Shown here: one piece after another, positions 5,492-13,045 of the stretch
How positions within the stretch are numbered: the stretch's first letter is position 1
How the letters are laid out: every line of letters starts with the position of its first letter
Source: an uncultured Mycoplasmatota bacterium
GTDB taxonomy: Bacteria > Bacillota_I > Bacilli_A > RF39 > UBA660
Direction of reading: 5' to 3'
Length of the DNA stretch: 17,554 bases
Assembly (NCBI GenBank): GCA_946494345.1
Contig: CAMMBX010000013.1
Span: 1-17,554, forward strand
Notes under the pieces: model-generated
What the model was told of the DNA's origin: nothing
Databases searched by the model: none
What the model saw: only the letters and a program-made list of their open reading frames with translations
Program-made: the position numbers and the translations under genes

Positions 5492-6185
5492 TACAAACCT
5501 CCTCTAAAATATATTCTCTAATAAATCTATTAGCATATTGTGGATGAATCGCACTTCTTTCAATCTGGCTGCTTACTCCGCCTTGTGAAGCTTTGGCAGT
5601 AATCTTCTTTCTTGGGACAAGTTCTAACGGTTCAAAAATAAAATTATTTTGTGGTTTGCAATTAATAAACCAATACTGTGTAGGTTTCTTAAAATAATCT
5701 CCACTTTGACTTCTATCGCTGTCTAAAATCGTGTATGGCAAAGCCCAATATTTTACGAGATAATGCGTGGTGCTATATGGATTTTCGATAATTAATGGGA
5801 TTTGTTTGCGAATACAAACTAATGCTAATTTAGTTACTAAATTATACAAATTAGTTAATTCATCATGAAGCTTTAAATCATATTCAAGCTTTTGCTCATC
5901 ACTCCATTTAGCAAGTGATTTCATTGTGCCTCTAAAAGATAGCTGTATTTGATTTTCGAATCTTGTACAGGGAAAGAATGCTAATATCATGTCTTCTTTT
6001 GATATACTATCAAAGATACTGTTATTACCATCATAGGCTTTTTCTATTTCGTTAAAAAGATCAATAATATGATCCGTTTCATTAAAATCGTTTGAAATGT
6101 CATAGTCATAAGCAGCATATCCTAACTTCTTAAATTCATTTTTAAAAGTCCCACTTTGCTCAAAAAAGCAATGAAATATCCTCAT
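5478..6185 (-). CDS. Orphan C5-methyltransferase-like DNA modification protein
   Basis: The 235-residue protein has the order of motifs of a cytosine-5 methyltransferase in shortened form. A motif-I-like loop is at residues 7-18 (FFEQSGTFKNEF), acidic residues D27/D29 follow, the catalytic-loop Pro-Cys is at 72-73 in AFFPCTRF, and a motif-VI-like Glu-Asn-Pro is at 134-136 (IIENPYS). The family norm for motif VI is ENV, and a full enzyme is usually over 300 residues, so the target-recognition region is short. No partner nuclease is nearby. It could protect phage DNA from restriction or act on a nucleotide instead. The start overlaps the upstream membrane gene's stop (ATGA). The fold call is moderate and the substrate unknown. 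Confidence 0.6.
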   Translation of the reverse strand: MRIFHCFFEQSGTFKNEFKKLGYAAYDYDISNDFNETDHIIDLFNEIEKAYDGNNSIFDSISKEDMILAFFPCTRFENQIQLSFRGTMKSLAKWSDEQKLEYDLKLHDELTNLYNLVTKLALVCIRKQIPLIIENPYSTTHYLVKYWALPYTILDSDRSQSGDYFKKPTQYWFINCKPQNNFIFEPLELVPRKKITAKASQGGVSSQIERSAIHPQYANRFIREYILEEVCNESN

Positions 6186-6379
6186 TCATTACAAACCTCC
6201 AAATCTCTAGCTTCACTTAAAGGAATACTACTACAATAATCATCTATTAAGTCTTCTTTAATAACCTCTATAACCCCTGACTGTATAAATAAATTAATCA
6301 ACACTATCATTAATATCACTGCTACAGTAATAGCAGAACTAAGTATTGCTACTCTCCAATTCTCCATTTTTTCTTTCAT
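6182..6379 (-). CDS. Small single-span membrane protein, 65 residues
   Basis: The product starts MKEKMENWRVAILSSAITVA and has one hydrophobic helix at about residues 9-32, followed by an acidic, cysteine-containing tail (DDYCSSIPLSEARDLEVCNE). The positive N-terminus suggests the tail is outside the membrane, where the two cysteines might form a disulfide. I recognise no family. It starts directly after the sigma factor stop and overlaps the methyltransferase-like gene. Confidence 0.6.
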   Translation of the reverse strand: MKEKMENWRVAILSSAITVAVILMIVLINLFIQSGVIEVIKEDLIDDYCSSIPLSEARDLEVCNE

Positions 6380-6928
6380 TTAGCCCTCCTCTATAAACTT
6401 TTTTAGTTTTTTTAAAGCCCTTTTTTCTATCCTTGAAACGTAACCTTGTGATAAACCTAGTGCAGCTGCTACGTCGCCTTGTTTTAACCTTTTCGCCCCG
6501 TTTAGCTCGTATTTATGAATTATTACAAAACGTTCTTTATCGTCTAGCTTAGATAATAAATTGTTTATCTCTATAGCAAGTAAAGTCTGTTCTGTTTCAC
6601 GTTCCACGTTAACCCTTTCGTCCTCTAGGACATCTAACAAGGTTAAGTTATCGGCTTCGTTAAACGTTTCATTTAGCGACATTGCCTTATAAGTCGGCTT
6701 ACTTATCTTTCTTAAATGCATTAACAACTCGTTCGCTATACACTTTGAAAGATAAGTACTAACCGTGTAACCCTTAGTAGGGTCGTACCATAAAGCACCT
6801 TTGCATAGACCTATCATTCCTACCTCTAATAATTCCTCGTAGTCCCATTTAATTTTTAATTTCTTTATCATAAGAGAAATTAATCTCTGATTTTCAATTA
6901 CTAATTTAGCTTGTTCTTCACTCATCAT
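6380..6928 (-). CDS. Phage-encoded sigma-70 family factor
   Basis: The 182-residue protein has a region 2 at about residues 28-75 (EELLEVGMIGLCKGALWYDP, then YTVSTYLSKCIANEL) and a region 4 at 122-178 with the HTH LKQGDVAAALGLSQGYVSR. Length and motifs resemble sporulation-type sigma factors without regions 1 and 3. It would redirect host RNA polymerase to phage promoters, probably for middle or late genes. A second regulator with a region-4-like HTH is encoded at 1339-1788. The coding sequence uses many CG-containing codons (TCG, ACG, GTC, CCG) compared with its AT-rich neighbours. The ATG at 6928 shares one base with the upstream stop. Confidence 0.85.
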   Translation of the reverse strand: MMSEEQAKLVIENQRLISLMIKKLKIKWDYEELLEVGMIGLCKGALWYDPTKGYTVSTYLSKCIANELLMHLRKISKPTYKAMSLNETFNEADNLTLLDVLEDERVNVERETEQTLLAIEINNLLSKLDDKERFVIIHKYELNGAKRLKQGDVAAALGLSQGYVSRIEKRALKKLKKFIEEG

Positions 6929-7206
6929 CAGTCTTCCTTATAATTTCTTCTAAAAATACTTATAAATTCTTCGTCATATGTTCTTTCAAAATATAGTTGT
7001 CCTATTATCTTAGTTAATTTGTCATAAATAGGGTTAAAATGCACACTATCATCACTCATATTATGATGATAAGAGCAGAGGTAAATAGTTAAGCCATATT
7101 TATCACTATTACCTCTATTTCGCCCTTCCAGTATGTGGTGAAGATGTAAGCCATCAGTTCTACCACAGAAGAAACACTCTTTCTTTTCTTGTATTATTGA
7201 TTTCAA
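6928..7206 (-). CDS. Small HNH-like zinc protein, possible nuclease
   Basis: The 92-residue product has C11-x2-C14, an LHLHHILEG box at 20-28, and C44-x2-H47-H48 (CSYHHN). This is the zinc-bound beta-beta-alpha arrangement of small HNH nucleases: CxxC, then HHI, then a second metal-binding pair. Proteins of this size are common in Firmicutes phage recombination modules, near NinB-like and SSB genes as here. Nuclease activity is inferred; a purely DNA-binding role is possible. The gene ends by sharing one base with the sigma factor start. Confidence 0.65.
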   Translation of the reverse strand: MKSIIQEKKECFFCGRTDGLHLHHILEGRNRGNSDKYGLTIYLCSYHHNMSDDSVHFNPIYDKLTKIIGQLYFERTYDEEFISIFRRNYKED

Positions 7207-7208
7207 TG

Positions 7209-7496
7209 TTATTCCTCTGGCATTTCATAAAAAATGTTTGTTCTTATTTTTTCGTGAACTTCTTGTTCATCAAATTCGTTAATTTTCACTAATAATTTAG
7301 GCTTTAACATATTTTGTATTTCATCTAATACTTCTAATGCTCTCTTTTCAGTCTCATAATAACCCAACATTTTGTATTTGTTTTCACTAAAATAACCTCT
7401 TATGCCAAGCTCTCCAGTATTTAAAACATTATCAAAGCCAAAATAAATTACTTTTATTAAACTTCTCTTATCTTGACTTCTTATCCATAAATCCAT
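7209..7496 (-). CDS. Conserved phage protein of unknown function, 95 residues
   Basis: The product starts MDLWIRSQDKRSLIKVIYFG and later has LGYYETEKRALEVLDEIQNM. The opening MDLWIRSQDK and the TEKRALEVLDEIQ helix form a recognisable clostridial phage family seen in replication regions; its role is not known. The start shares one base with the upstream NinB-like gene and the stop lies two bases before the HNH-like gene, so it sits inside the recombination block. Confidence 0.65.
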   Translation of the reverse strand: MDLWIRSQDKRSLIKVIYFGFDNVLNTGELGIRGYFSENKYKMLGYYETEKRALEVLDEIQNMLKPKLLVKINEFDEQEVHEKIRTNIFYEMPEE

Positions 7497-7942
7497 TATT
7501 TACCCCACTCCTCTGCTAATTTTTCTATCTTATAATCTTCTAACGTAGGTATGTCTAATTCTTTAGCCTCGTAAACAATACCCTCTAAGAAAAGCCACAT
7601 TTCTTTAGAGTCATAGTTACTACTGCCTTTGTAAACCTTATACCAGTCACAATCCTTACCATTTAATTTGCCTCTTTCATAGAACTCATAATACTTGCTA
7701 AACCCCTCTAGACACGTTCCAGGAGTTACTGGAATAAGCATTGACTGCCCGTACTCTTTAAGCATTTGATAATAAACTGCTTCCTTGCTAGAGTTAATCT
7801 TCTCGGCTATTTTTGTACATAGTTCCCAACAATAAGAATTACTGTTTAATGACCTCTTTTTACGGTATTCTTTTATTTCAAATGTCTTGCTATCATCTTG
7901 ACCTTTTAGCCAAAAGATAATCTTCTTACTATTTCCTATCAT
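7496..7942 (-). CDS. NinB/YbcN-like phage recombination-associated protein
   Basis: The 148-residue protein contains KKRSLNSNSYCWELCTKIAE near residues 28-47 and SNYDSKEMWLFLEGIVYEAK near 108-127. RSLNANxYCWxLCxKIA and YDxKEMxxxxxxxVxEA are the signature blocks of a phage family related to NinB, a DNA-binding protein of the lambda recombination region. It would act in recombination during replication, with the annealing protein and SSB encoded upstream. No nuclease motif is visible. Family membership is fairly clear; function rests on the NinB comparison. Confidence 0.65.
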   Translation of the reverse strand: MIGNSKKIIFWLKGQDDSKTFEIKEYRKKRSLNSNSYCWELCTKIAEKINSSKEAVYYQMLKEYGQSMLIPVTPGTCLEGFSKYYEFYERGKLNGKDCDWYKVYKGSSNYDSKEMWLFLEGIVYEAKELDIPTLEDYKIEKLAEEWGK

Positions 7943-7979
7943 AGGTTTATATACCTTTTCTTATATCTAAAATTAATCA

Positions 7980-8513
7980 TTATATCAACTCCCATTTGTA
8001 CCTTGCATTTTCATATTTATTTCGCTTTATACTCATAGAAAGATAACCAACATTTTGTTTAATTAATTTACTTCCTTCAGACAAGCTAGATGGATAAATA
8101 ATTGTGCCAGTTATTTTATCTTCAATTTTTACTTTTATTTGATTTTGCAAACCTGTTCTAAAAGCATGTTGAATATTTTCCTTTAAAGTTATCAGTTCCA
8201 AATTTGATAAATTATTATTTAAACGGTTTCCATCAATATGATTAACAGTCAAATTATGGTTTTCAATATTTTTGTCATAAAAAGTAAATGCTACCAGTCT
8301 TGCCACTAAAAATGTTTTAGGTTTTCCGTTTTTCCACAAATCAACTCTATATCCACTTTTATTTGGTTTACCTTTAAATTTAAGTATTCTATTTTTCCAA
8401 TGCCTATCTCCATGCTTATCCGTATGTGTTATTTTATTATTTGTCCTAACTCTTCCTAAATTACTTACTTGATATCCATTATAATTAGGAATATTTTTCC
8501 AAGTTTCTCGCAT
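7980..8513 (-). CDS. Free-standing HNH homing endonuclease (NUMOD4 type)
   Basis: The N-terminal NUMOD4 module is at residues 3-24 (ETWKNIPNYNGYQVSNLGRV). A central HNH core follows at about 88-107 (LTVNHIDGNRLNNNLSNLEL), with H92 and N101 as the likely catalytic pair. A C-terminal NUMOD1-like segment lies at 139-176 (IYPSSLSEGSKLIKQ...RYKWELI). The family cuts a specific site and spreads its own gene. It sits between the NinB-like gene and ssb, and both flanking frames are complete, so there is no sign of an intron. The ATG is six bases from GAGGTG. It is a selfish insert in the early operon. Confidence 0.88.
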   Translation of the reverse strand: MRETWKNIPNYNGYQVSNLGRVRTNNKITHTDKHGDRHWKNRILKFKGKPNKSGYRVDLWKNGKPKTFLVARLVAFTFYDKNIENHNLTVNHIDGNRLNNNLSNLELITLKENIQHAFRTGLQNQIKVKIEDKITGTIIYPSSLSEGSKLIKQNVGYLSMSIKRNKYENARYKWELI

Positions 8514-8525
8514 ATTTCACCTCAA

Positions 8526-8993
8526 TCAGAAAGGAAGAGAATTGTCATCATCAACATAGTTAAACTCTTCTTGATGGTCTCTAGCGAATTCCTCATAAGG
8601 CTTATTACTATTAACTTTTTCTTCTAACGTCTGGTTTTCTTCAGACTTAACCGGACTTTTTTCATCAAAACCGGACTTTTTGCTATTTAAGAACTCTACT
8701 TCATCTGCTACTACTTCAGTAACATATCTATTCTCACCACGTTCGTTCTGATACTTTCTTACTTGTAAACGACCACCTATTCCAACTCTATCTCCCTTTT
8801 TGAGATAATGATGAATTAACTCTGCTTTTTTATTCCAAGCAACTATATTTATAAAATCTGCTTCTTTATTACCATCTTCATTTTTAAAGTTTCTATCTAT
8901 TGCTATTGAAAATGTTGTTACTGCATTATTACTAGTTGTATATCTTAGCTCGGGATTGGCAGTTAGACGTCCTATAAGTAAAACCTTATTCAT
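8526..8993 (-). CDS. ssb: Single-stranded DNA-binding protein
   Basis: The first 105 or so residues form the SSB OB fold, starting MNKVLLIGRLTANPELRYTT and including DFINIVAWNKKAELIHHYLK. A disordered linker follows and the protein ends in the acidic tip DDDNSLPF, which docks replication and repair partners. I start at the second of two adjacent Met codons because the GGAG site is then seven bases away; the other choice adds one residue. It coats single strands made by the phage helicase and probably cooperates with the Rad52-like annealing protein encoded upstream. Confidence 0.95.
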   Translation of the reverse strand: MNKVLLIGRLTANPELRYTTSNNAVTTFSIAIDRNFKNEDGNKEADFINIVAWNKKAELIHHYLKKGDRVGIGGRLQVRKYQNERGENRYVTEVVADEVEFLNSKKSGFDEKSPVKSEENQTLEEKVNSNKPYEEFARDHQEEFNYVDDDNSLPF

Positions 8994-9462
8994 CATTACT
9001 CTCCTTTTTTAATTTTCTTAAATATGAGTAAATTTCATCATGTAAATTGTCAACTAATCCATAATAAATCTCATCTTCCCAAGTTACAGACACTTGATTT
9101 TCTAATTTGTAATCACCATAATATTTTTCTAATTCATAGTATTTATTTCCGACTTTAACAACAATGCCGCAACTTTCTTTGCCATTACTATTTTTTTTAG
9201 GAATCTTTTCTTTATACAAATTCAGATTTAAAATTAAATCTCTTATTTCGTTACTACCCATTTCGTCAACAATTCTTCTTGGCTCTATATTGTTCTCATT
9301 TAAAATAGCAATAATATTATCTATTGGTTTTAATTCTCCTCTTTTAGGTGTTTCATCAACCATTACTACATATTTATTTTTTAAATCATAATTTTCTTTT
9401 TTTAATTGTTCATTTTCTTCTTTATATTTTTTTAGCTCATCTAAAACATATTGTTCTATCAT
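8986..9462 (-). CDS. Coiled-coil phage protein, 158 residues
   Basis: Residues 8-30 form a charged coiled coil (LKKYKEENEQLKKENYDLKN). The middle has LKPIDNIIAILNENNIEPRR, and the C-terminal half looks beta-rich with many Tyr (KVGNKYYELEKYYGDYKL). I recognise no domain. It overlaps the SSB start by eight bases and the upstream 53-residue gene by four, so it belongs to the replication block. An accessory to SSB or the annealing protein is possible, with no direct evidence. Confidence 0.55.
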   Translation of the reverse strand: MIEQYVLDELKKYKEENEQLKKENYDLKNKYVVMVDETPKRGELKPIDNIIAILNENNIEPRRIVDEMGSNEIRDLILNLNLYKEKIPKKNSNGKESCGIVVKVGNKYYELEKYYGDYKLENQVSVTWEDEIYYGLVDNLHDEIYSYLRKLKKESNDE

Positions 9463-9620
9463 TCTTTTTTTGCCTCTCTTTCCATTAATTTAATCATCTT
9501 AATACATAAATCTATTACCTGTTCTTTTGTGTAGATATATTTAACTTGTGGCTCTTCTACATGAGCCTTTATCTTCAATTTAGTTAGTTCATATATTACA
9601 TCTTCAAAATTATCTTGCAT
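9459..9620 (-). CDS. Small hypothetical protein, 53 residues
   Basis: This frame starts with ATG at 9620 about ten bases after AAAGGA and ends in an ATGA overlap with the next gene. The product is a helical, charged protein starting MQDNFEDVIYELTKLKIKAH and ending DLCIKMIKLMEREAKKE. It fills the gap after the annealing protein with only three bases between. I recognise no family. Spacing and overlap support it as a real gene. Confidence 0.55.
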   Translation of the reverse strand: MQDNFEDVIYELTKLKIKAHVEEPQVKYIYTKEQVIDLCIKMIKLMEREAKKE

Positions 9621-9623
9621 AAG

Positions 9624-10337
9624 CTACTTTTCCTTTTTCTCAAGCAAGTTAATTACTTCTTCTACTTGCTTATTAGTTAATTGTGAGTCACTATCTACAC
9701 CGTAATATTTGTATAAATTTTCTCTATTAAAGTTGTTATCTTTCTCTTCTTTTAAGTCAATTAACTTCTTCATTTTCATTAGATTATCACTTAATTTTTT
9801 CTCTGTTTCTTTAGTTAATTTAGTAAATCTAATGTTATTTTTGTTATCTCTAATAATTAAGTCTTTAATACATTTATTTTCATCATAGTCGATAAGCTCT
9901 ACATAAAACCTTGTCTTAGTTTCATATTTACCATTACCTTTATCATAGAACTCTGACTGTTTTCCTTTTGAAATCATATCTTTTCTAGGGAAGATAAAGA
10001 TACTTGGTGCAGTATATAACTCTCTACCTATACCCCAGTTAAAGCAAGCTCTTTTAAAGCTATCACTTGCTAAACCTTTTTCTTTCTCTGTGTAACTTTC
10101 AGTACCAGTATCTTCTTTAGATACCCATTCTTTTTTAGACTCATCATAAATAGATACAGTACAGTTAGCATTGTCTCTTGTGTGACTTCTTTCCCAGTTC
10201 ATAGGTCCAACTGCTTCATCAAGTATGTTCATATCACAACGTGCATCTTTATAAAGCAATAGGCTACACCAATTACTAGCGATTTGACTAACCCTACAGT
10301 CTATTTCATCAGCCTTTAACGTTCTAAACTTTTCCAT
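9624..10337 (-). CDS. Rad52/Sak-like single-strand annealing recombinase
   Basis: The 237-residue protein carries the conserved core TGTESYTEKEKGLASDSFKR, then ACFNWGIGRELYTAPSIFI, at about residues 77-115. This matches the Rad52-superfamily annealing proteins of phages (Sak-like; DdrA-like in some annotations). The core mediates ring formation and strand annealing in recombination-dependent replication. The C-terminal part is charged and probably contacts SSB or the helicase. I use ATG at 10337, eight bases after GGAGG; a TTG two codons earlier lies too close to that site. A separate exonuclease partner is not seen in the window. Confidence 0.8.
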   Translation of the reverse strand: MEKFRTLKADEIDCRVSQIASNWCSLLLYKDARCDMNILDEAVGPMNWERSHTRDNANCTVSIYDESKKEWVSKEDTGTESYTEKEKGLASDSFKRACFNWGIGRELYTAPSIFIFPRKDMISKGKQSEFYDKGNGKYETKTRFYVELIDYDENKCIKDLIIRDNKNNIRFTKLTKETEKKLSDNLMKMKKLIDLKEEKDNNFNRENLYKYYGVDSDSQLTNKQVEEVINLLEKKEK

Positions 10338-10348
10338 GTTCAAACCTC

Positions 10349-10591
10349 CTAAACAAAATCTCTCTCACTTACACCGTAAACGTCATAATAACTTTTAGGT
10401 GTATAGAAGTCCTCTTTTATCTGTTCTTGACTTCTTAATTCATCTCTTAAATCTTCGTTTTCGTATTCTAATTCTTGAATTTTATCATCTTGTTCTAAAA
10501 GTTTATCTACTATATCTTCCATAGTTATTAAGTCTTTAGTAAAGAAATCTGCTATATCAGTATTTTTAATATTAAAAGTTGTTTCTACCAT
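10349..10591 (-). CDS. Coiled-coil phage protein, 80 residues
   Basis: The product is acidic and ends YYDVYGVSERDFV. Its middle (VDKLLEQDDKIQELEYENED and LRDELRSQEQIKED) predicts a coiled coil, about residues 28-62. It resembles short unnamed clostridial phage proteins beside the annealing gene. It may pair with the product of the next upstream gene, which is also coiled-coil. I recognise no function. Confidence 0.55.
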   Translation of the reverse strand: MVETTFNIKNTDIADFFTKDLITMEDIVDKLLEQDDKIQELEYENEDLRDELRSQEQIKEDFYTPKSYYDVYGVSERDFV

Positions 10592-10593
10592 TT

Positions 10594-10794
10594 CTACTTC
10601 ATCTCCTTCTTCATTTTTTCGATTCTTTTTCTACGATACTCAAGTAACTCATCTTTCTGCGAATCTAACTTTTCTTGAAGAGCAATTACTTTATCTTGAA
10701 GTACTACTACTTTGGCTAATAAATCTACTCGCTCATCTTTTAAAGACTCATACTTAAGCTCTAATGTATTCTTCTTAATTTTCTTCTTTAACAT
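10594..10794 (-). CDS. Basic coiled-coil phage protein, 66 residues
   Basis: Almost the whole sequence is coiled coil, starting MLKKKIKKNTLELKYESLKD, with heptads such as VVVLQDKVIALQEKLDSQKD and a basic end (RRKRIEKMKKEMK). The ATG lies seven bases after AGAGGAG, within the 3' part of the upstream 45-residue gene. It is next to another coiled-coil protein of opposite charge, so the two may form a heteromer. I recognise no family. Confidence 0.55.
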   Translation of the reverse strand: MLKKKIKKNTLELKYESLKDERVDLLAKVVVLQDKVIALQEKLDSQKDELLEYRRKRIEKMKKEMK

Positions 10795-10912
10795 TTAATT
10801 TCTCCTCTAAATAATCAATTTGATTTTTATAATTTTCTAATTTTGTTTTTGCATACATTTTCTTGTAATAAAGTAATGCATCTACTAAAGCTATTCTTAA
10901 TCTATCTTCCAT
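10775..10912 (-). CDS. Small hypothetical protein, 45 residues
   Basis: A frame starting with ATG at 10912, nine bases after AGGAGG, encodes MEDRLRIALVDALLYYKKMY and a charged second half (LENYKNQIDYLEEKLNVKEE). It is a small helical protein, possibly coiled coil. It overlaps the helicase gene's end by 11 bases and the following gene's start by 20. I recognise no family. The strong ribosome site favours translation. Confidence 0.55.
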   Translation of the reverse strand: MEDRLRIALVDALLYYKKMYAKTKLENYKNQIDYLEEKLNVKEEN

Positions 10913-12140
10913 AATCTGATACCTCCTCAAATATTTGCTTAACTTTGTCATATTGCATTTTTAATATTCCAGTAGCACCACTATCGTTTTTACAAATATC
11001 AACGTTCATTAGTGGTCTTAAATCTTCTTTACTAGAATTCTTATCACGATATAGTAGTATTATCTTTCTAGCACTATTTTCTAACTCTCCTGAGTCTTTA
11101 AGCATTGATAAGCTTAATTCTTCGCTGTTGTAAGCACTTCTATTTAACTGACTAGCTCCAATTATGGTGCAGTCGTATTCTAAACATATAAGCCTTAAGT
11201 TTTTCATTATCTCTGTCATCTGTTCATAAAGAGAAGTCTTACCATTTATTCTTACTAAACCTAAATGGTCAATAAATATAACTGTATGTCTTGAACTGTC
11301 TTTCTTTTTACTAACAACTGCTCTAATATCAGACAAGTTATTTACTTGATGTTCTATAATTACACCTTTATCAGCTATAGACTTTATAGTCTCTCTTACT
11401 AAATCTACTTGATAACCAGTAACTGGATTATTAACGTTATCTACTGGTATATTGCTATTTATGGCTATTAGACGTCTATAAATAGATGGTTTAGACATTT
11501 CCATATTGAAGTAGATACATTGATAATCAGTCATTAAATCACTCATTAAATTAAGCATGAAACCTGTTTTACCAGTTCCAGTCATAGAACCTATTACTAG
11601 TAAATCGTTCTGAGATAGTTTGAGTATCTTACTCATCTTCTTAAATTTGTTAAATTTAATCTGTTTTTGTTCAACTATATTTTCTGATAGTTCCTTAACA
11701 GTTAGAACGTTGCTATCTTTAGTTATTTTAATTTCGTCTAATTTTTTCATTTGTTGCATAAAATTGTCGTAGTCTATCTTTTTCTCTCTAAGTTCTTTAT
11801 TTTTAACTTTGATAATATCTTCTTTTAAATATTTGATAATACTCTCTTCTGCTAGATTTAACTGTTCTCTCCAAGCTTTATCATAGTAGAAAGTATGAGT
11901 TAATAATTCTACATAAAGCAAAGTATCAAAATCCTGATGATGTTTTTGCATAAATGCAGGAGATACTACTTTCTCTTTTTGATAAGACTCTATTGCATAA
12001 GCTAACATCTTTGCTAAGTCCTTATCTCTTAAATATTTAGGCTTTATTGATAAACAGTTTATTACCTCATTTTTATTAAGAACTAATGCTACTAATTCTC
12101 TTTCTATCTCATCTCTATTATTTTCAGATATTTCTAACAT
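10902..12140 (-). CDS. Replicative DNA helicase, DnaB family
   Basis: The 412-residue protein has a shortened N-terminal domain (about 1-130) and a RecA-like core. Walker A is at 184-192 (GSMTGTGKT), Walker B at 287-291 (VIFID), the QLNR box at 331-334 and the DSGELENSAR motif at 349-358, as in DnaB. It unwinds the phage fork as a hexamer. It shares one base with the end of the replication initiator gene upstream, which probably loads it. It is slightly shorter than bacterial DnaB, as is common for phage enzymes. No separate DnaC-type loader is visible. Confidence 0.93.
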   Translation of the reverse strand: MLEISENNRDEIERELVALVLNKNEVINCLSIKPKYLRDKDLAKMLAYAIESYQKEKVVSPAFMQKHHQDFDTLLYVELLTHTFYYDKAWREQLNLAEESIIKYLKEDIIKVKNKELREKKIDYDNFMQQMKKLDEIKITKDSNVLTVKELSENIVEQKQIKFNKFKKMSKILKLSQNDLLVIGSMTGTGKTGFMLNLMSDLMTDYQCIYFNMEMSKPSIYRRLIAINSNIPVDNVNNPVTGYQVDLVRETIKSIADKGVIIEHQVNNLSDIRAVVSKKKDSSRHTVIFIDHLGLVRINGKTSLYEQMTEIMKNLRLICLEYDCTIIGASQLNRSAYNSEELSLSMLKDSGELENSARKIILLYRDKNSSKEDLRPLMNVDICKNDSGATGILKMQYDKVKQIFEEVSDYGR

Positions 12141-12790
12141 CAGAATATTCTCCTACCCTCAGTACTAAAAGTGTCGCTATAAACTGGTTTCTTCTTTTCT
12201 TCTTTCAGTTCATAAATACCTTTCCATGAGTTCTCTATGCTATTTTCTATCATCTTAATTTTAGTCTTATCATCATACTTAGATAATTTGTTAATTAGTA
12301 AAGTTATAGCTCTATCACTATTAACTGCTTTTATCTTCTTTCTCATTGATAAGAAATCTTTAAATAAATCATTAAGGTTATCATCTTCAAAATATCTTTT
12401 TTCTTTTATTATTTCTTTTTTATTTATTTCTATATTTCTTTCTATATTTCTCTTATCATTATATATAGACTGACTTTTTTTCCAGTCTGCCTGGAATTTT
12501 TTTCTAGGCTGATTAGAACTTTTTTCAAGTCTACTTTTAATTATTCTACGTCTCCCATCGAACTTTACTAATTCGATATACTCTAGCTCAATTAACTTTT
12601 TAACTGCTAAAGATACTTTTTTTGAAGTGCATTGACAAAACTCGGCAATATAATCATTAGTTGCATAGCATCCTTTTTCATCAGTATCAAGACTATCTAT
12701 TTCCATTAAAATCATTTTTTCTAAAGCATTTAACCTATCATCTAACCATATTTCTTTTGGTATCCATATTCCTTTGAAATCTCTCTCCAT
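12140..12790 (-). CDS. Phage replication initiator / DnaD-like winged-helix protein
   Basis: The 216-residue protein starts MERDFKGIWIPKEIWLDDRL and has an N-terminal winged helix (about 20-85: LNALEKMILMEIDSLDTDEK, then TNDYIAEFCQCTSKKVSLAV). A basic, low-complexity linker (RNIERNIEINKKEIIKEKRY) and a helical C-terminal domain follow. This is the layout of the replisome-organiser proteins encoded just before DnaB in Firmicutes phages, which bind the origin and recruit the helicase. I use the ATG at 12790, five bases after AGAGG; a GTG two codons earlier overlaps that site. The origin is not obvious. In other phages it often lies inside this gene, and the AT-rich part at 12400-12480 is a candidate. 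Confidence 0.72.
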   Translation of the reverse strand: MERDFKGIWIPKEIWLDDRLNALEKMILMEIDSLDTDEKGCYATNDYIAEFCQCTSKKVSLAVKKLIELEYIELVKFDGRRRIIKSRLEKSSNQPRKKFQADWKKSQSIYNDKRNIERNIEINKKEIIKEKRYFEDDNLNDLFKDFLSMRKKIKAVNSDRAITLLINKLSKYDDKTKIKMIENSIENSWKGIYELKEEKKKPVYSDTFSTEGRRIF

Positions 12791-12799
12791 ATGCACCTC

Positions 12800-12991
12800 T
12801 TATAGTGGTAAATTCTCGATTACAGAGATTAAAGTCATAATACCTAAAGAAAATATAGTAGCTCCACCAAATAGAACGATATAAGATAAAATTGTATCTA
12901 TTTTACTTTCTTTTTTCTTGTTTAAATTTTCTTCTCTTACTCTTCTTTTATTTTCGTGTAATATCTCTAACATTTTTTGACTTTCTGTCAT
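12800..12991 (-). CDS. Small membrane protein, 63 residues
   Basis: The product starts MTESQKMLEILHENKRRVRE and is strongly basic to residue 30, followed by one hydrophobic segment at about 34-58 (TILSYIVLFGGATIFSLGIM). The basic N-terminal half should stay in the cytoplasm. The ATG follows AAGGAGG. It lies between the excisionase-like gene and the replication initiator. I recognise no family; superinfection exclusion or membrane tethering of replication are only possibilities. A rightward promoter for an antisense RNA starts just ahead of this gene. Confidence 0.6.
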   Translation of the reverse strand: MTESQKMLEILHENKRRVREENLNKKKESKIDTILSYIVLFGGATIFSLGIMTLISVIENLPL

Positions 12992-13010
12992 TTAAAATTC
13001 CTCCTTTTTA

Positions 13011-13039
13011 TTGATTTTTGTTCGATAAAGTGTTATAAT
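13011..13039 (+). promoter_or_regulatory. Rightward sigma-A-type promoter inside the leftward operon
   Basis: TTGATT (13011-13016), a 17-base spacer and TATAAT (13034-13039) lie on the plus strand, opposite to every gene here. A start near 13046 leads, after about 70 bases, into a strong terminator. It shares its first ten bases (TTGATTTTTG) with the promoter at 13511. Confidence 0.6.
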
Positions 13040-13045
13040 AAAGCC

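Noticed and set aside
7943..8525. Group I intron around the homing endonuclease.
   Set aside because: Both flanking frames (NinB-like and ssb) are complete, so no coding sequence is interrupted.
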